Positions 51,321-61,073 of a stretch of 64,000 bases of DNA are shown here, in pieces. The notes beneath the pieces were generated by a model. The model worked only from the letters and a program-made list of their open reading frames with translations. It was not told the origin of the DNA and ran no database searches. The DNA is from CAVZLD01 sp963776055 (GTDB taxonomy: Bacteria; Planctomycetota; Planctomycetia; Pirellulales; Pirellulaceae), in NCBI GenBank assembly GCA_963776055.1, contig CAVZLD010000009.1, positions 186,001-250,000 of the forward strand, written 5' to 3'. Each line of letters starts with the position of its first letter. Positions within the stretch are counted from its first letter, which is position 1. The position numbers and the translations under genes are program-made.

Positions 51321-51708
51321 CCTGTTCTAGGGTGGGCCTCCGCGAGTCCAAGATGTGGCCGATTGCGGAGAACAAGCCGAGCGGTGGCCCACCAGAATGC
51401 GGTGGCGGTCTGGCACAGCGCATCGAACCGATCAGGACCGGATGCGGATGTTCCAGAAACCATGTCGGATTCTGGGGGGCTGCGGCACGGTCCCTTCGGG
51501 AGCGTCCCGCGCGATGCGCTCGCCGGCGCCACCCTACACGTCGTGTGCCGAACAGGATTGGGACGCAGCTCATTCATGGGCTTCAGAACAACGGGGAGGC
51601 TCCCCTTTGTTGAGGAAGCAGGGCGAACTTGGGTCGTTGTTCCGTTGTCGTGCGGGCGCATCGACTTCAGGATCCGTCAACAGTTTCTTCAGTCCCCGCA
51701 TCTTGCCG
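51321..51708. other. Intergenic region with dispersed repeat and hairpins
   Basis: About 390 bp without a supported gene. It holds a further repeat copy (51545-51575) and a hairpin at 51587-51611 (AACAA-C-GGGGA / TCCCC-T-TTGTT). Confidence 0.4.
51545..51575 (+). repeat. Partial copy of the palindrome-arm repeat
   Basis: GTGCCGAACAGGATTGGGAC and the following GCAGCTCATTC match the right arm at 51291-51321 with a single difference. This copy has no insertion sequence beside it, so the arm sequence is a dispersed repeat in its own right. Confidence 0.65.
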
Positions 51709-51732
51709 CAAAAACGGGGAGGTTCCCCGTTT
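51709..51732 (-). terminator. Rho-independent terminator of the PQQ-propeller gene
   Basis: Read on the minus strand, AAACGGGGA-ACC-TCCCCGTTT is a nine-base perfect stem with a three-base loop. It is followed by a T-run and starts only a few bases after the stop codon at 51736. Confidence 0.75.
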
Positions 51733-51735
51733 CTT

Positions 51736-53007
51736 TCAAGAGCGAATGTCGTAGCAAAACAGGCCATCGTCGAAACGCAAGTAGAGTTTTCCGTTGCAGA
51801 TGACCGGGTGGGCCCAGACGTCTTTTCCTTCCGCGAACTGGAAGCTGCCAATCGTTTCAAAGCCGCCTTGCGTTGGCCTTTGTAGCGTCATCAACCCCCG
51901 TTCGGTCAAGCAGTAGAAAAGTCCGTCGGCGTAGATCAAGGAACCGCCGCCCAGTTCCGCGATTGGACGAAAAGAACCGGTGGCTGGATCCAACGCGATC
52001 CAACCGCGAGCCTCGCCGCGACTCGACGCCCCGTAGACTTGGCCATCGACGCATACGGTGCTCCCGTGACTGATGGTCAACTCTTTCGTCCAGGTCTTCT
52101 CCGCTTGCGAGCCATCCAGGCGCACGCCATAGACGGCGCCGTATCCGCGACTCGTATTCGTGAACACGAGTTCGTTTTGCGCCAGGACAGGAATCGTGCA
52201 GACCGCGTTCTTCGGATCCTCCTGCGGCACTTTCCAGCACAATTCGCCTGTCTTGGCATCGACGGCGAACGCGTTCTTGTTAGCACTGTTGACCAGCAGT
52301 ATTTTGCCGCCGGCACGGACCAGAATCGGAGATGCGTAGGAAGGCTCTTCATCGGCCAGTGCGGGTGTTGCCCACACGGTCTCGCCCGAGTTCTTGTCCA
52401 GGGCGACGACCAGCCCTTTATCACCGCAAGGGGTGGCATACACCAGGTCATCCAAGATCAACAGCGATTCGCTGATTCCCCAAGTGATGTTCTTGCCAGC
52501 GAAACGCTCGAGCACATTGACGTTCCACAGTTCGCTACCGGTCTTTGCATCCAAACACACAAGGCGACCGTGAGCGTTCATGTGATAGAGTTTTCCCTGG
52601 TCATAATTGCAGGAGGATCGAGCCCCCGGGAACGATCGTTTCCACGCGGCTCCGTTCTTCACCTGCCAGGCCAACTCGCCATCCGTGGAAAAGGCGCTGA
52701 TGACCAGGTCATCGGCTTCATCGCCCGTGATGTAGACCATCCCCTCGGCCACGATCGGGGACGAGTATCCGCGACCAATGCCCTCTGCCATCCACAGACG
52801 TGGGGGGCCGGCCTCCGGCCAGGACGGCAACAGCCCGGTTTCGTCGCTGATCCCATCGCGACGGGGGCCACGCCATTGTGACCAATCCCCCGCTTTCGTT
52901 GGCAGTAGTTCGGGTCCGGAGTCCTGCGCGAGTACCGCCAAAGGAAAGAATAATCCCAGCACTATCCACGCGGTCGTGGCTGTCGATAGCGACTTGCGTC
53001 GGTTCAT
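51736..53007 (-). CDS. Exported PQQ-like beta-propeller protein
   Basis: This 423-residue protein has a signal peptide (TTAWIVLGLFFPLAVLAQ). Repeated blades of the quinoprotein/BamB type follow, opening with the common planctomycete sequence DWSQWRGPRRDGISDETGLL. Blade cores include GRLVCLDAKTGSELW, LVVALDKNSGETVWATP, NAFAVDAKTGELCWKVP and GWIALDPATGSFRP. PQQ ligands are not clearly conserved, so a binding or scaffolding role is as likely as a dehydrogenase. It has its own terminator immediately downstream. The start ATG 53007 precedes a basic MNRRKSLST signal n-region. Confidence 0.9.
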   Translation of the reverse strand: MNRRKSLSTATTAWIVLGLFFPLAVLAQDSGPELLPTKAGDWSQWRGPRRDGISDETGLLPSWPEAGPPRLWMAEGIGRGYSSPIVAEGMVYITGDEADDLVISAFSTDGELAWQVKNGAAWKRSFPGARSSCNYDQGKLYHMNAHGRLVCLDAKTGSELWNVNVLERFAGKNITWGISESLLILDDLVYATPCGDKGLVVALDKNSGETVWATPALADEEPSYASPILVRAGGKILLVNSANKNAFAVDAKTGELCWKVPQEDPKNAVCTIPVLAQNELVFTNTSRGYGAVYGVRLDGSQAEKTWTKELTISHGSTVCVDGQVYGASSRGEARGWIALDPATGSFRPIAELGGGSLIYADGLFYCLTERGLMTLQRPTQGGFETIGSFQFAEGKDVWAHPVICNGKLYLRFDDGLFCYDIRS

Positions 53008-53152
53008 GCGTTATCTCCATCGTGAATCGATTGTCAGTAGCCAGTTTCGTACCGTGGCAATAGTTATCGCCTTCTGATCGCAATGGCACAAGCGTCTTGA
53101 CCCCGGCCTACTCCGGATCGCATGAAAAGTCGCCAGCCATATCGAATCTTCC

Positions 53153-54862
53153 TCACGGCTCGTCGCCGGTCGGATTCGAGTGTTGCGGCGGCGTGTGGTA
53201 GCCCATCGAGTTTGTGGCGACGTAAAGCCGGTACAAGCGATCCTGCATCAGGCAGGTGCGACGTGTCGTTGCGGGAATCGATGTGGTGTAGACACGCAGT
53301 TCTCCCGGGATGGAGACGACAAATTCTTCGCGCCAGTCACCCAGCAAATCGGCCACCATCCTCGCCCGGTTGGCTTCCGGTGGCGCGGAGATGGTGGTGT
53401 TGGGGTACTTGATTAACTTGCCCTTGAGGATCATCTCCTTTTGCGGATCGGCGTCCCACCAGAGTGTCCAGGGGGCGAGAGATCCGATGTTTTCGTTGCC
53501 GATCCGCTCTCCTCGCGCGGTGAACATCCACGCCTGATCGCCGCCCTTGGCCTCGCCTGCGTAACATTCCTGCCCCGGATGCTCCGCCAGAATGTCGGCG
53601 CACATCCCTTGGCTGTGCACATGCACCGTTGGTTCCGAGTTCTTCCAAAGGGACTCGCCGGTCAGCGCATCGACAAGACGTACGGCGCCGCTCTTCTGTC
53701 GCGGTTCAATGCCGAAGAAGATTTGCATGCCGGGCCGAGCGGGATCAATCTTTCCGATGTAACAGGTGTCCGGGTGGCCGATGCCGAGCGTCCACATCGC
53801 TTTGCCGTCGTGGTCCACCAGGCACGAACCGACCACGATCTCGTCACACTGATCTCCATCGACGTCGGCGACACGAATCGTGTGGGCCCCCTGGCGGTCG
53901 TACTGCTCCTGCTCATTGTGTGAGTTCCATTGCCACACGAGATTCAGGTCGGGGTCGTAGGCTTCGATCACGATCGCGCGGTAGGTGCCTCGCTGCATCA
54001 GTAGGTGCGGTCTTTGTCCATCCAGATAGGCGATGGCAAGCATATTGCGACAGTAGTAGTTGTATTCACCGATCTCCGGTAGACGTGGAATCCAGCGGAT
54101 TTTTTGCACGATCGCACCGGTTTCGCCGTCGAGCTTATACAGCCATTCCGGTCCGCTCTTGACGTGACCTTCCGGTTCGCGCGGGTCGCCTTCGCCGCCC
54201 TTGCAATAGACTTCGGCCTTGCCGTCACCATCCAGGTCGTACACGACGTACGGCGCATACCATGTGCCTGCCTCGATCGACCAGCCCATGTCATGTCGCC
54301 AGAGAAATTTTCCACCCATCGAATAGGCTTCGAGTTTGTACGTGTCGGGACTCCGCTTCCAATAACCGGGTGACTGATACGGATCCGTGTTGAAGTCTGG
54401 TTGCTGGATGATCAGCTCGTAGCGGCCGTCCCCGTTCAGGTCCGCGGTCGCCACCTTGTGCGTGCGGTAGTCGCCTTGAAGTGGAATCGAGAGATACGAT
54501 TCGTCATCTCTCGTGTCACCTGGCGCAACCGACGCGCTGGCAGGTCCTTCTCCTTCCGACGTGACTGGTCGGACGAAGTACCGCACGTTGCCGCCCGTCG
54601 GTGCCTTCGCGTCGATGAAGTTGGTGCTCGTGCCGACCGGTGTCGATGTCAGCTGGCGAGCCTCCGCGGCTTCCCCTTCGTTTCGATAAACGTGAAACGC
54701 GACGTCGGCCGGATCGGACTCAAGAAGTCGCCAGCCGACGTACACCGACCCGTTGGCCTGCCGGTTGGCCACCAGACCCCGATCGAGTTCTTCTGCCAAT
54801 TGGGCCCGACTCACGGAATGGCAAAGCAGTAGCAAAACGGCAGCACACAAGATCCGACGCAT
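53153..54862 (-). CDS. Rhamnogalacturonan lyase, polysaccharide lyase family 11
   Basis: This 569-residue enzyme cleaves the rhamnogalacturonan I backbone of pectin by beta-elimination. A signal peptide (MRRILCAAVLLLLCHSVSRA) leads into the PL11 start LDRGLVANRQANGSVYVGWR, a fibronectin-like N-terminal domain. An eight-bladed propeller with calcium-binding loops follows: LNGDGRYELI, DLDGDGKAEVYCKGGEGD and DVDGDQCDEIVVG. Its length is normal for PL11. It is predicted to act outside the cytoplasm. The GH43 arabinanase at 15.4 kb would act on arabinan side chains of the same polymer. Confidence 0.93.
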   Translation of the reverse strand: MRRILCAAVLLLLCHSVSRAQLAEELDRGLVANRQANGSVYVGWRLLESDPADVAFHVYRNEGEAAEARQLTSTPVGTSTNFIDAKAPTGGNVRYFVRPVTSEGEGPASASVAPGDTRDDESYLSIPLQGDYRTHKVATADLNGDGRYELIIQQPDFNTDPYQSPGYWKRSPDTYKLEAYSMGGKFLWRHDMGWSIEAGTWYAPYVVYDLDGDGKAEVYCKGGEGDPREPEGHVKSGPEWLYKLDGETGAIVQKIRWIPRLPEIGEYNYYCRNMLAIAYLDGQRPHLLMQRGTYRAIVIEAYDPDLNLVWQWNSHNEQEQYDRQGAHTIRVADVDGDQCDEIVVGSCLVDHDGKAMWTLGIGHPDTCYIGKIDPARPGMQIFFGIEPRQKSGAVRLVDALTGESLWKNSEPTVHVHSQGMCADILAEHPGQECYAGEAKGGDQAWMFTARGERIGNENIGSLAPWTLWWDADPQKEMILKGKLIKYPNTTISAPPEANRARMVADLLGDWREEFVVSIPGELRVYTTSIPATTRRTCLMQDRLYRLYVATNSMGYHTPPQHSNPTGDEP

Positions 54863-55040
54863 GATGATTCTCCCACCTTGTCGGCAATCGTGATGTCATT
54901 GCGAACTCGTCCTTCGACCGTCCCCGGAGGTTCGTCGTCGGTTAGGCGCAACGAGAATCCGGGCCGGGCGTATGATAACATAATCGACGCGGCAGAACCT
55001 GAAGCCGCTGCTCGTCATACGGGTTGGATAGGGAAGTTGC

Positions 55041-55277
55041 ACCACAGAGTTCACAGAACACACAGAGAAAAGTCCGGAGGAGATACAGAGGAAGATTCGG
55101 AGACGGCACAGAGGCGGATTCGGAGGAGACATAGAGGAAGATTCGGAGACGGCACGGAGGAGGATTCAGAGGAGATACAGAGGAACATTCGGCGGGTACA
55201 CGAGAGAGGATTCGGAGACGGCACAGAAAGTTTCTTCTGGGAATGGATACCTCTGTGTTCTCTGTGGACTCTGTGGT
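55041..55277. repeat. 23-bp tandem repeat array enclosed by CACAGAG inverted arms
   Basis: Seven units lie head to tail from 55076 to 55234, each 23 bp except the last (21). Examples are GGAGGAGATACAGAGGAAGA followed by TTC, and GGAGACGGCACAGAGGCGGA followed by TTC. The two types mostly alternate (A-B-A-B-A-C-B). The array is bracketed by ACCACAGAGTTCACAG (55041) and its near complement ending CTCTGTGGT (55277). The arm type matches 16697-16815. Confidence 0.8.
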
Positions 55278-55427
55278 GACGACAATCTCCTCCCCGCTCC
55301 TTCAGGAACCGAGAGGTGCGCGAGCCGCCCGCATGAGAAACCACCGAATTCCCACGGCACGCCAGGGGCCGTCACGTTCGCGATCGGTGAAACCAACGAA
55401 TGGACGGGAATTAGCAAAGGAGGCCCC

Positions 55428-56516
55428 ATGTCCGTCATCTTCTTTACCGGGTTTCCGGGGTTTCTTGGATCGGAACTCCTACCACGAGTCCTGGAGCGAT
55501 CATCCGAGTCTCGTGCGATCTGCCTGTGCCAATCGAAATTCTTGCCGCTGGCGCGGGAGCGTCTAACGAACATCGAAGCCGAATATCCTGCGCTTCGAGG
55601 GCGGGTCGAACTGACCATGGGAGATATCACACAACCACACTTGGGTCTCACAAATAGCGTCCGATGGCACAGCGAGGTGCGCGAAATCTTCCATCTGGCT
55701 GCGATCTATGACCTGAGTGTGCCGCGGGACGTGGGAATGCGTGTGAATGTCAACGGCACGCAGAATGTCCTCGATTTCGCCGAAGGGGCTCGCTCGCTCC
55801 GACGGCTGCACTATGTTAGTACGTGTTATGTCAGCGGGCGGTACGCAGGTCGCTTCGCGGAAGAAGATCTGCAGAAGGGGCAAACGTTCAATAACTTCTA
55901 CGAGGAAACAAAATATCTGGCCGAGGTGGAAGTCCAAGCCCGCCTGCGCGACGGGTTGCCGACGACCATCTATCGCCCTTCGGTTGTGATTGGCGACAGC
56001 CGTACCGGCGCCACGCAAAAATATGATGGTCCGTACTACGTCATCCGGTGGCTGCTACGCCAGCGACGCGTTGCCTTTCTGCCGGTGATGGGGAAAACGA
56101 AACAGACGCAAGTGAATCTCGTGCCGCGGGATTACGTGGTCAACGCGATACTGTACTTGAGTCAACGGGAGGTGTCGGTGGGCAGAGTCTACCAACTGGC
56201 CGATCCGCATCCCTTAACGGCCGATCAACTGGTGGATGTTCTCGCACGAGCCACGCAGCGTACGGTGGTGCGAGTTCCGTGCCCCTTGAAGCTGGCAACA
56301 TTTGCGATCGACTACATTCCTGGGGTCTATCGCTTGATGCAGATTCCATCGTCCGCGGTTCGTTATTTTGTCCACCCCACGGTCTACGGTTGCGAGAATG
56401 CACTCGCCGACCTCGACGGAAGCGGCGTGGCCGTTCCGCCATTCGCTACTTACGTGGATCGGATGGTGGAGTTTGTGCAGGCCCATTCGGAGATCGAGTC
56501 TGCCGCGATGGCATAG
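55428..56516 (+). CDS. NAD(P)-dependent SDR-type oxidoreductase / epimerase-like
   Basis: This is an extended short-chain dehydrogenase of 362 residues. The Rossmann motif is TGFPGFLGSELL, close to fatty acyl-CoA reductases of the male-sterility type. The active-site region is YVSTCYVSG with the catalytic YxxxK as YEETK, and YRPSVVIGDSRTG follows. The C-terminal part has substrate-domain helices (LADPHPLTADQLVDVL). It is likely cytoplasmic and works on a lipid, aldehyde or sugar-nucleotide substrate. The start at 55428 follows AAAGGAGGCCCC. The aldehyde-dehydrogenase-like gene starts 45 bp later, so the two probably act in one pathway. Confidence 0.87.
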   Translation: MSVIFFTGFPGFLGSELLPRVLERSSESRAICLCQSKFLPLARERLTNIEAEYPALRGRVELTMGDITQPHLGLTNSVRWHSEVREIFHLAAIYDLSVPRDVGMRVNVNGTQNVLDFAEGARSLRRLHYVSTCYVSGRYAGRFAEEDLQKGQTFNNFYEETKYLAEVEVQARLRDGLPTTIYRPSVVIGDSRTGATQKYDGPYYVIRWLLRQRRVAFLPVMGKTKQTQVNLVPRDYVVNAILYLSQREVSVGRVYQLADPHPLTADQLVDVLARATQRTVVRVPCPLKLATFAIDYIPGVYRLMQIPSSAVRYFVHPTVYGCENALADLDGSGVAVPPFATYVDRMVEFVQAHSEIESAAMA

Positions 56517-56561
56517 CAATCTCACGGACAAGATGTCTACGAAGGGCTGCGTTGAATACGA

Positions 56562-58278
56562 ATGACACGCGACATTACGACACGGAGCGGAGAAATGGAT
56601 ACTTCCCCGGAAACGGTTGCTCAATATCTCGAACAATTGAATCAATCGAAACGCAGCTTTGTCGAGATGACACTACAGCAACGCATTGCCCTCGTCGACG
56701 AATGTGCCGAAGGCGTGGCTGCGATCGCGCAGCAGTGGGTCGATGCCGCCTGTCAAGCGAAGCGAATTCCCGACGGCAGTCCAGCTCGGGCCGAGGAGGT
56801 CTTCGCGGGGCCCGTGGCAGTGTTGCGTTACCTGCGGTTGTTAGCGCATTCGTTGCGCGGAATCGAAGAATCGGGAATCCCCCATTTGCCAGGGAAAGCG
56901 TATCTCGGCAGCGATGGGCGGCTGCGCGTGCCCTTGCTCCCGACCGGTCTGCTGTATGATCGGCTTGCGCTTTTTCCCTTTCGAGTGACGGCCCGCATGC
57001 GGAAAGGAGTAGGGCTGGAAAACCTCTCCGACTGTCTGGCCACGGCGTATCGTGACGCGCAACCAGGCCCGGGAAAGACGGTCGTTGTGTTGGGAGCAGG
57101 CAACGTTTCAGCGATTCCCCTGACGGATTCCTATACGAAGATGTTCCAGGAAGGAAGCGTCGTACTGTTGAAAATGAGCCCTGTGAACGAATACCTCGGC
57201 CGACTGTTCGAGCTTGCACTACAACCGTTGATTCGGCCAGGGTATTTGCGATTGGCTTATGGCGGAGCGGAAGTGGGGGAGTTTGCGGTGAACCATCCGC
57301 TGACCGATGCCGTGCACATTACCGGGGCGCTGCATTCACACGAACAGATTGTATGGGGGCCTGCGGGTGTAGAACGCGAGAACAGGATCTCCGAAGGGCG
57401 ACCTTTACTGCAAAAAGACGTGACCAGCGAATTGGGGAGTGTCAGTCCATGGATCTTCCATCCCGGCGAGTACACGCCGAAACAAATCGCTTTTCAAGCG
57501 GAGAATGTGGCCGCTTCCGTCACCAACAACGTCTCCTTCAACTGCATCGCGACGAAGGTGCTGATTACTTGGAAACGGTGGCCTCTCCGCACGCAGCTGC
57601 TGGATCGAGTCGAGGAAGTTTTTGCGGGCACGCCTCCTCGCTATTTCTACTATCCTGGCGCAGTCGAACGGTATCGGAAGTTTGCGGAAGTTCGTTCCGA
57701 TGCTGATCTGACAGAATCGCCGCCCTGGGTACTGATCCGCGATGTCGCACCCGATGAGAAGCCGAAGTACTTCCGCGAAGAGTCGTTCGTCTGTGTGTTA
57801 GTCGAGGTGGCACTCGATGCGGAGACTCCCGAATTGTTCTTGCAGCAAGCCGTTACTTTTGCGAACGAACGTCTGCTGGGTAACCTCTCCGCAGCGATTA
57901 CGATTCCCAAAAACTTCCGATCTAGTGCGTCAAACGAGCAGTCTCTGCAAGCCGCCGTGGCGGAGTTGAAGTACGGCATGGTGGCGATTAACCATTGGCC
58001 TGGCCTGATGTACGCGATGATGAGTCCGCCTTGGGGAGGGTTTCCCGGCAACTCGCTGGCCGATCCACAAAGTGGGATCGGTGCGGTTCACAATACATTC
58101 ATGTTAGAAGGCGTTGAGCAAGCGGTGATGGAGGGACCATTGACCATCACGCCGAAACCGCCGTGGTTCCCCAGCTGCTCGCGCCGAACAGGTGGCTTGG
58201 GCCTATTTTCGACTGTACCGGCGCCCCTCCGCGCTCCAAGCCCTTCGACTGTTGGGCGCCGCTTTCACAGCCGGTTGA
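56562..58278 (+). CDS. Aldehyde dehydrogenase superfamily protein (C-terminal frameshift)
   Basis: This is an ALDH-fold enzyme of about 570 residues. Seen are the coenzyme-binding GKTVVVLGAGNVSAIPLTD, a candidate catalytic cysteine in NNVSFNCIATKVL, and the late NHWPGLMYAMMSPPWGGFPG. The pattern is closer to acyl-CoA or acyl reductases and divergent ALDHs than to classic aldehyde dehydrogenases. The frame changes near 58165; in the correct frame the end reads ARAEQVAWAYFRLYRRPS and stops at 58278. The ATG at 56562 was kept; a later in-frame ATG (56595) is possible. It likely works together with the preceding SDR, e.g. in making or removing a long-chain aldehyde. Confidence 0.83.
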
Positions 58279-58918
58279 AGAATAGAACTGGCGGTGAATT
58301 CGCACGCGCGGGGATTCGAAGGAATCTCGAGGCACACGGTAACTGTCTCGCTTTCTGAACACGCGGCGGGGATGACCCGAAGCCAACCGCAGGAGCGTCG
58401 GGACGATGGCCGCATCCCGTTGAGGGCGCCTCTCGATCTGTCCCGATGATCGGATGGGGGGGCACGTCGTCCGCCGCCGCGGAACGTTTTCCTGGCTGCT
58501 GTGCGAACTGGCTTGCCGGGGTCACCGGGGCTGTCACGAATGCCGGACTCCCGATAGTCGCACTCGGTCATTGATGGCACGGCGATCAATTCGAGGGCGG
58601 ATTGTTCTGCTCACGTCGGTCAAGCGGAGTGGATTGCGAGTTCGCGAACAGCAGATGAGTGCTGCATCTTGACAGTTGGCCGGTGTGTAATCACAGGTAG
58701 AAGGTAGGGCGTCTTCTTTCGGAAGCCGTGATCGGGTCGGACGATCACAGTTGAGCCGGTGGATACGCTACCCGCGCGGCAACGATGTCTGGGTGGCGAT
58801 CCGGCAAGAGCGGTCGCCGACAAAAGCCGACGGAGCTTGTGCGTACCGGGCCGCGTCTTGGTGACCTGTCCCGGGCCCGTGGTGATTCAGCTATCGCTGG
58901 GCACGTTTCTTAGCAATC
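58279..58918. other. Intergenic region, no gene seen
   Basis: About 640 bp of GC-rich sequence without a convincing gene. Open frames on both strands have the arginine/glycine-rich composition of non-coding sequence. I see no clear structural element. Confidence 0.4.
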
Positions 58919-59560
58919 GTGGCAAATATGTTCCTCAAGACGCTCTTCCTGCCGAGATGCCTTTACGTAAAAAAGCTTAAGCCGACGTGTCGGAACCACG
59001 TCCTGTTAACGTTCGATGATGGGCCCCATCCCGAAACAACACCGCGCGTGCTTAAACTGCTGCGGCAGTATGATGCCCGTGCCATTTTCTTTGTAATCGG
59101 GAGTCGAATCCACCGCGCTCCCCAAATGTTGCCTCGAATCATCGACGAGGGGCATCTGCTTGGCAATCACACGTTTACACACCCCTTGGACCGCCAGTTC
59201 GGCTTTCGAGAGTACAAGAACGACCTGCTGCGCTGCGAGGACGTGATCCGAGAGCATACCCCCGTCACCGCTCGATTTCATCGGCCGCCATCGGGATCCA
59301 TCTCGCCCGCCACGGCATTCGCCCCCAGGTCTTTAGGATTGCGGACGATTCTTTGGTCGGTCGAAGGAAGAGACTGGGCGCTGCGGGATTCCGAGGAAGC
59401 CGTGGGGCGAGCCACTCAGCTTGTCGACCGAGTGCGGCCACGAGATATCATCTGTCTGCACGATGAAGACGTCCACTCCGCGGAGCTGCTCGAGTTTCTC
59501 TTGCCACGATTGTATCATCGCGGCTTGCAATTCAACGTCGATCTTGAGGAAGCCCTGTAA
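58919..59560 (+). CDS. Polysaccharide deacetylase (NodB-type)
   Basis: This is a carbohydrate esterase family 4 enzyme removing N- or O-acetyl groups from polysaccharides. Motifs: VLLTFDDGPHPETTPRVL (catalytic base and metal Asp), LLGNHTFTHPLDRQ (metal His pair), RFHRPPSGSISP (RxxPxG-like) and RPRDIICLHDED near the end. The 213-residue length equals one NodB domain. The GTG at 58919 or the ATG at 58928 may start translation; no clear signal peptide is seen, though MFLKTLFLPRC is mildly hydrophobic. The substrate (peptidoglycan-like, chitin-like or exopolysaccharide) cannot be told. Confidence 0.88.
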   Translation: MANMFLKTLFLPRCLYVKKLKPTCRNHVLLTFDDGPHPETTPRVLKLLRQYDARAIFFVIGSRIHRAPQMLPRIIDEGHLLGNHTFTHPLDRQFGFREYKNDLLRCEDVIREHTPVTARFHRPPSGSISPATAFAPRSLGLRTILWSVEGRDWALRDSEEAVGRATQLVDRVRPRDIICLHDEDVHSAELLEFLLPRLYHRGLQFNVDLEEAL

Positions 59561-59677
59561 CCGGGAAGCGCCGTTCCGGAGGCTTGTGATTGAGCTCCGA
59601 TATATCTCTGCGTGGAATCGAAAGCTTGCACGTCGATCGAGTGTCCCGAGATACGGAAGTTCACCGGCGGCGCAACC

Positions 59678-59836
59678 TTTGAAGTTGCACATTTCCGAAT
59701 TTCCCTCCTCCGATGTGCGGAATGCCCGCGAAATCCTAACCCGAAGCGTCAGCGAGGGAGACACGTCCCAACGGTTCTAAAGTGTTCCCTCGCTTACGCT
59801 TCGGGTTGAGAAAGATCGAAACGTGCAACTTCAAAA
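59678..59836. repeat. RSVSEG-type palindromic repeat, copy 1
   Basis: Outer arms TTTGAAGTTGCAC and GTGCAACTTCAAA enclose an inner inverted repeat (AACCCGAAGCGTCAGCGAGG with ACGCTTCGGGTT). Chance translation gives LTRSVSEG / NPKRQRG strings often misannotated as small proteins in planctomycetes. The 159-bp unit is nearly identical, in reverse orientation, to 60783-60941. Confidence 0.8.
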
Positions 59837-59873
59837 GGCGCAACTTCGGCAGCTCGCGCTTACGCGCCGGGAC

Positions 59874-60299
59874 TCATTGGCTGGAGTCATCCGCATCGAA
59901 AGGCGTAGCTCGCCCGCAAATGTCCTCATAGGTGGGGGAATTTCTCGGTCCCCCTGTCGCGTCTTCCAGCGTGTCGTAGATCTTGAACAGCGATCCGTCC
60001 ATGCGGAGCGTTCGGAACAGCTGTCGCAGCGAATCGTCCATCGAACACATCTTGAGATAGACGCCGGACGAAGCCAATCGCTGGTTGATGGTCAGAAGCG
60101 AGGAAATGGCGAGCGACGAGATCAGCTTTACGTTCTGGAAATCGATTACGACCAATCGGGGAGATTTCTCTTCCACGACCTTTAGCAATTCCAGCTTCAG
60201 GCACTCGGCGAGAGCATCGCCCTGCAAGTAGGCGTCGACGATGCGTGCCACGACGACATCGTCCGATTCCTCAATCTTGTAATAGCGATATTTCTGCAT
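59874..60299 (-). CDS. STAS-domain protein (anti-sigma factor antagonist-like)
   Basis: This 141-residue protein has a single STAS domain, the SpoIIAA/RsbV fold that binds anti-sigma kinases. The strand-helix core is RLVVIDFQNVKLISSLAISS, in which the phosphorylatable serine would be one of the SS pair. LRMDGSLFKIYDTLEDA is the usual final strand-helix. The start MQKYRYYKIEESDDVVVARI fits planctomycete homologues. No anti-sigma kinase is adjacent. It is isolated between two inverted copies of a palindromic repeat. Confidence 0.88.
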   Translation of the reverse strand: MQKYRYYKIEESDDVVVARIVDAYLQGDALAECLKLELLKVVEEKSPRLVVIDFQNVKLISSLAISSLLTINQRLASSGVYLKMCSMDDSLRQLFRTLRMDGSLFKIYDTLEDATGGPRNSPTYEDICGRATPFDADDSSQ

Positions 60300-60782
60300 C
60301 GAACCTGCAGTCCGTCACAGAGTGGCTGGGAGCAACTTACCGGAATGCTACAAAGCGTTTCCGTTGGTCGCTACCATTGAGAACATGTCAACGGTTTCTG
60401 GCACATGGAAGTGCAGCGTCCCAGTCCTCCCGTATCGTATCAGGAGTGGGGGGGGAGGAAACCGGTCCGCGGTGCGAGAACGGCCGCCGTCTCGTGATGC
60501 TACTCGCCCCATCCGCAGCCACCGACGGAGCCGGTGGTATGAGCAGGGCCCCCCAATAGCGGCCTGGAACGCGACCGAACTCCGAATCTTCGAGTGCACA
60601 TCGAACTCGCCGCCCCAATGGCCTCGCAGAATCATAACCCGCCGCGTAAGTTTTGAGTTTGCGTTTCGAGCCATCTCAACGCGCATTACCAGCTTTGAAG
60701 GCGTGCATTGGCCGTGCATCCCAACTCGATGCGTCAGTTGAGAAGTCGCGCATGGAGCGTGCATCCCAGCCCGAAGCGTGAG
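60300..60782. other. Intergenic region with RSVSEG-like degenerate repeats
   Basis: About 480 bp without a supported gene. The end (60640-60780) contains repeated phrases such as GCGTGCATTGGCCGTGCATC and GAGCGTGCATCCCAGC, which look like degenerate members of intergenic repeats leading into copy 2. Confidence 0.45.
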
Positions 60783-60941
60783 TTTTGAAGTTGCACGTTT
60801 CGATCTTTCTCAACCCGAAGCGTAAGCGAGGGAACACTTTAGAACCGTTGGGACGTGTCTCCCTCGCTGACGCTTCGGGTTAGGATTTCGCGGGCATTCC
60901 GCACAGCGGAAGAGGGAAATTCGGAAATGTGCAACTTCAAA
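60783..60941. repeat. RSVSEG-type palindromic repeat, copy 2 (inverted)
   Basis: Reverse complement of copy 1 with only a few differences, including both inner and outer arms. Together the copies form an inverted pair around the STAS gene. Confidence 0.8.
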
Positions 60942-60943
60942 GA

Positions 60944-61073
60944 GCGTGAGCGAGGGAACACTTTCGAACGGTTGGGACGTGTCTCCCTCGCTGACGCTTC
61001 GGGTTAGGATTTCGCGGGCATTCCGCACAGCGGAAGAGCGGGATTCGGGAGATGCGCAATTTCAGAACTTGTG
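60944..61073. repeat. RSVSEG-type repeat, copy 3 (partial)
   Basis: Starts directly after copy 2 with AGCGTGAGCGAGGGAACACT and repeats its inner palindrome and right flank, diverging near GATGCGCAATTTCAG. The left outer arm is missing. Confidence 0.75.

Noticed and set aside
55041..55277. Repeat array considered as CRISPR
   Set aside because: Units are directly adjacent with no unique spacers, and no cas genes are present.
60348..60764. 138-residue minus-strand open frame
   Set aside because: It overlaps degenerate intergenic repeats, has no ribosome binding site or domain, and its composition follows the repeats.
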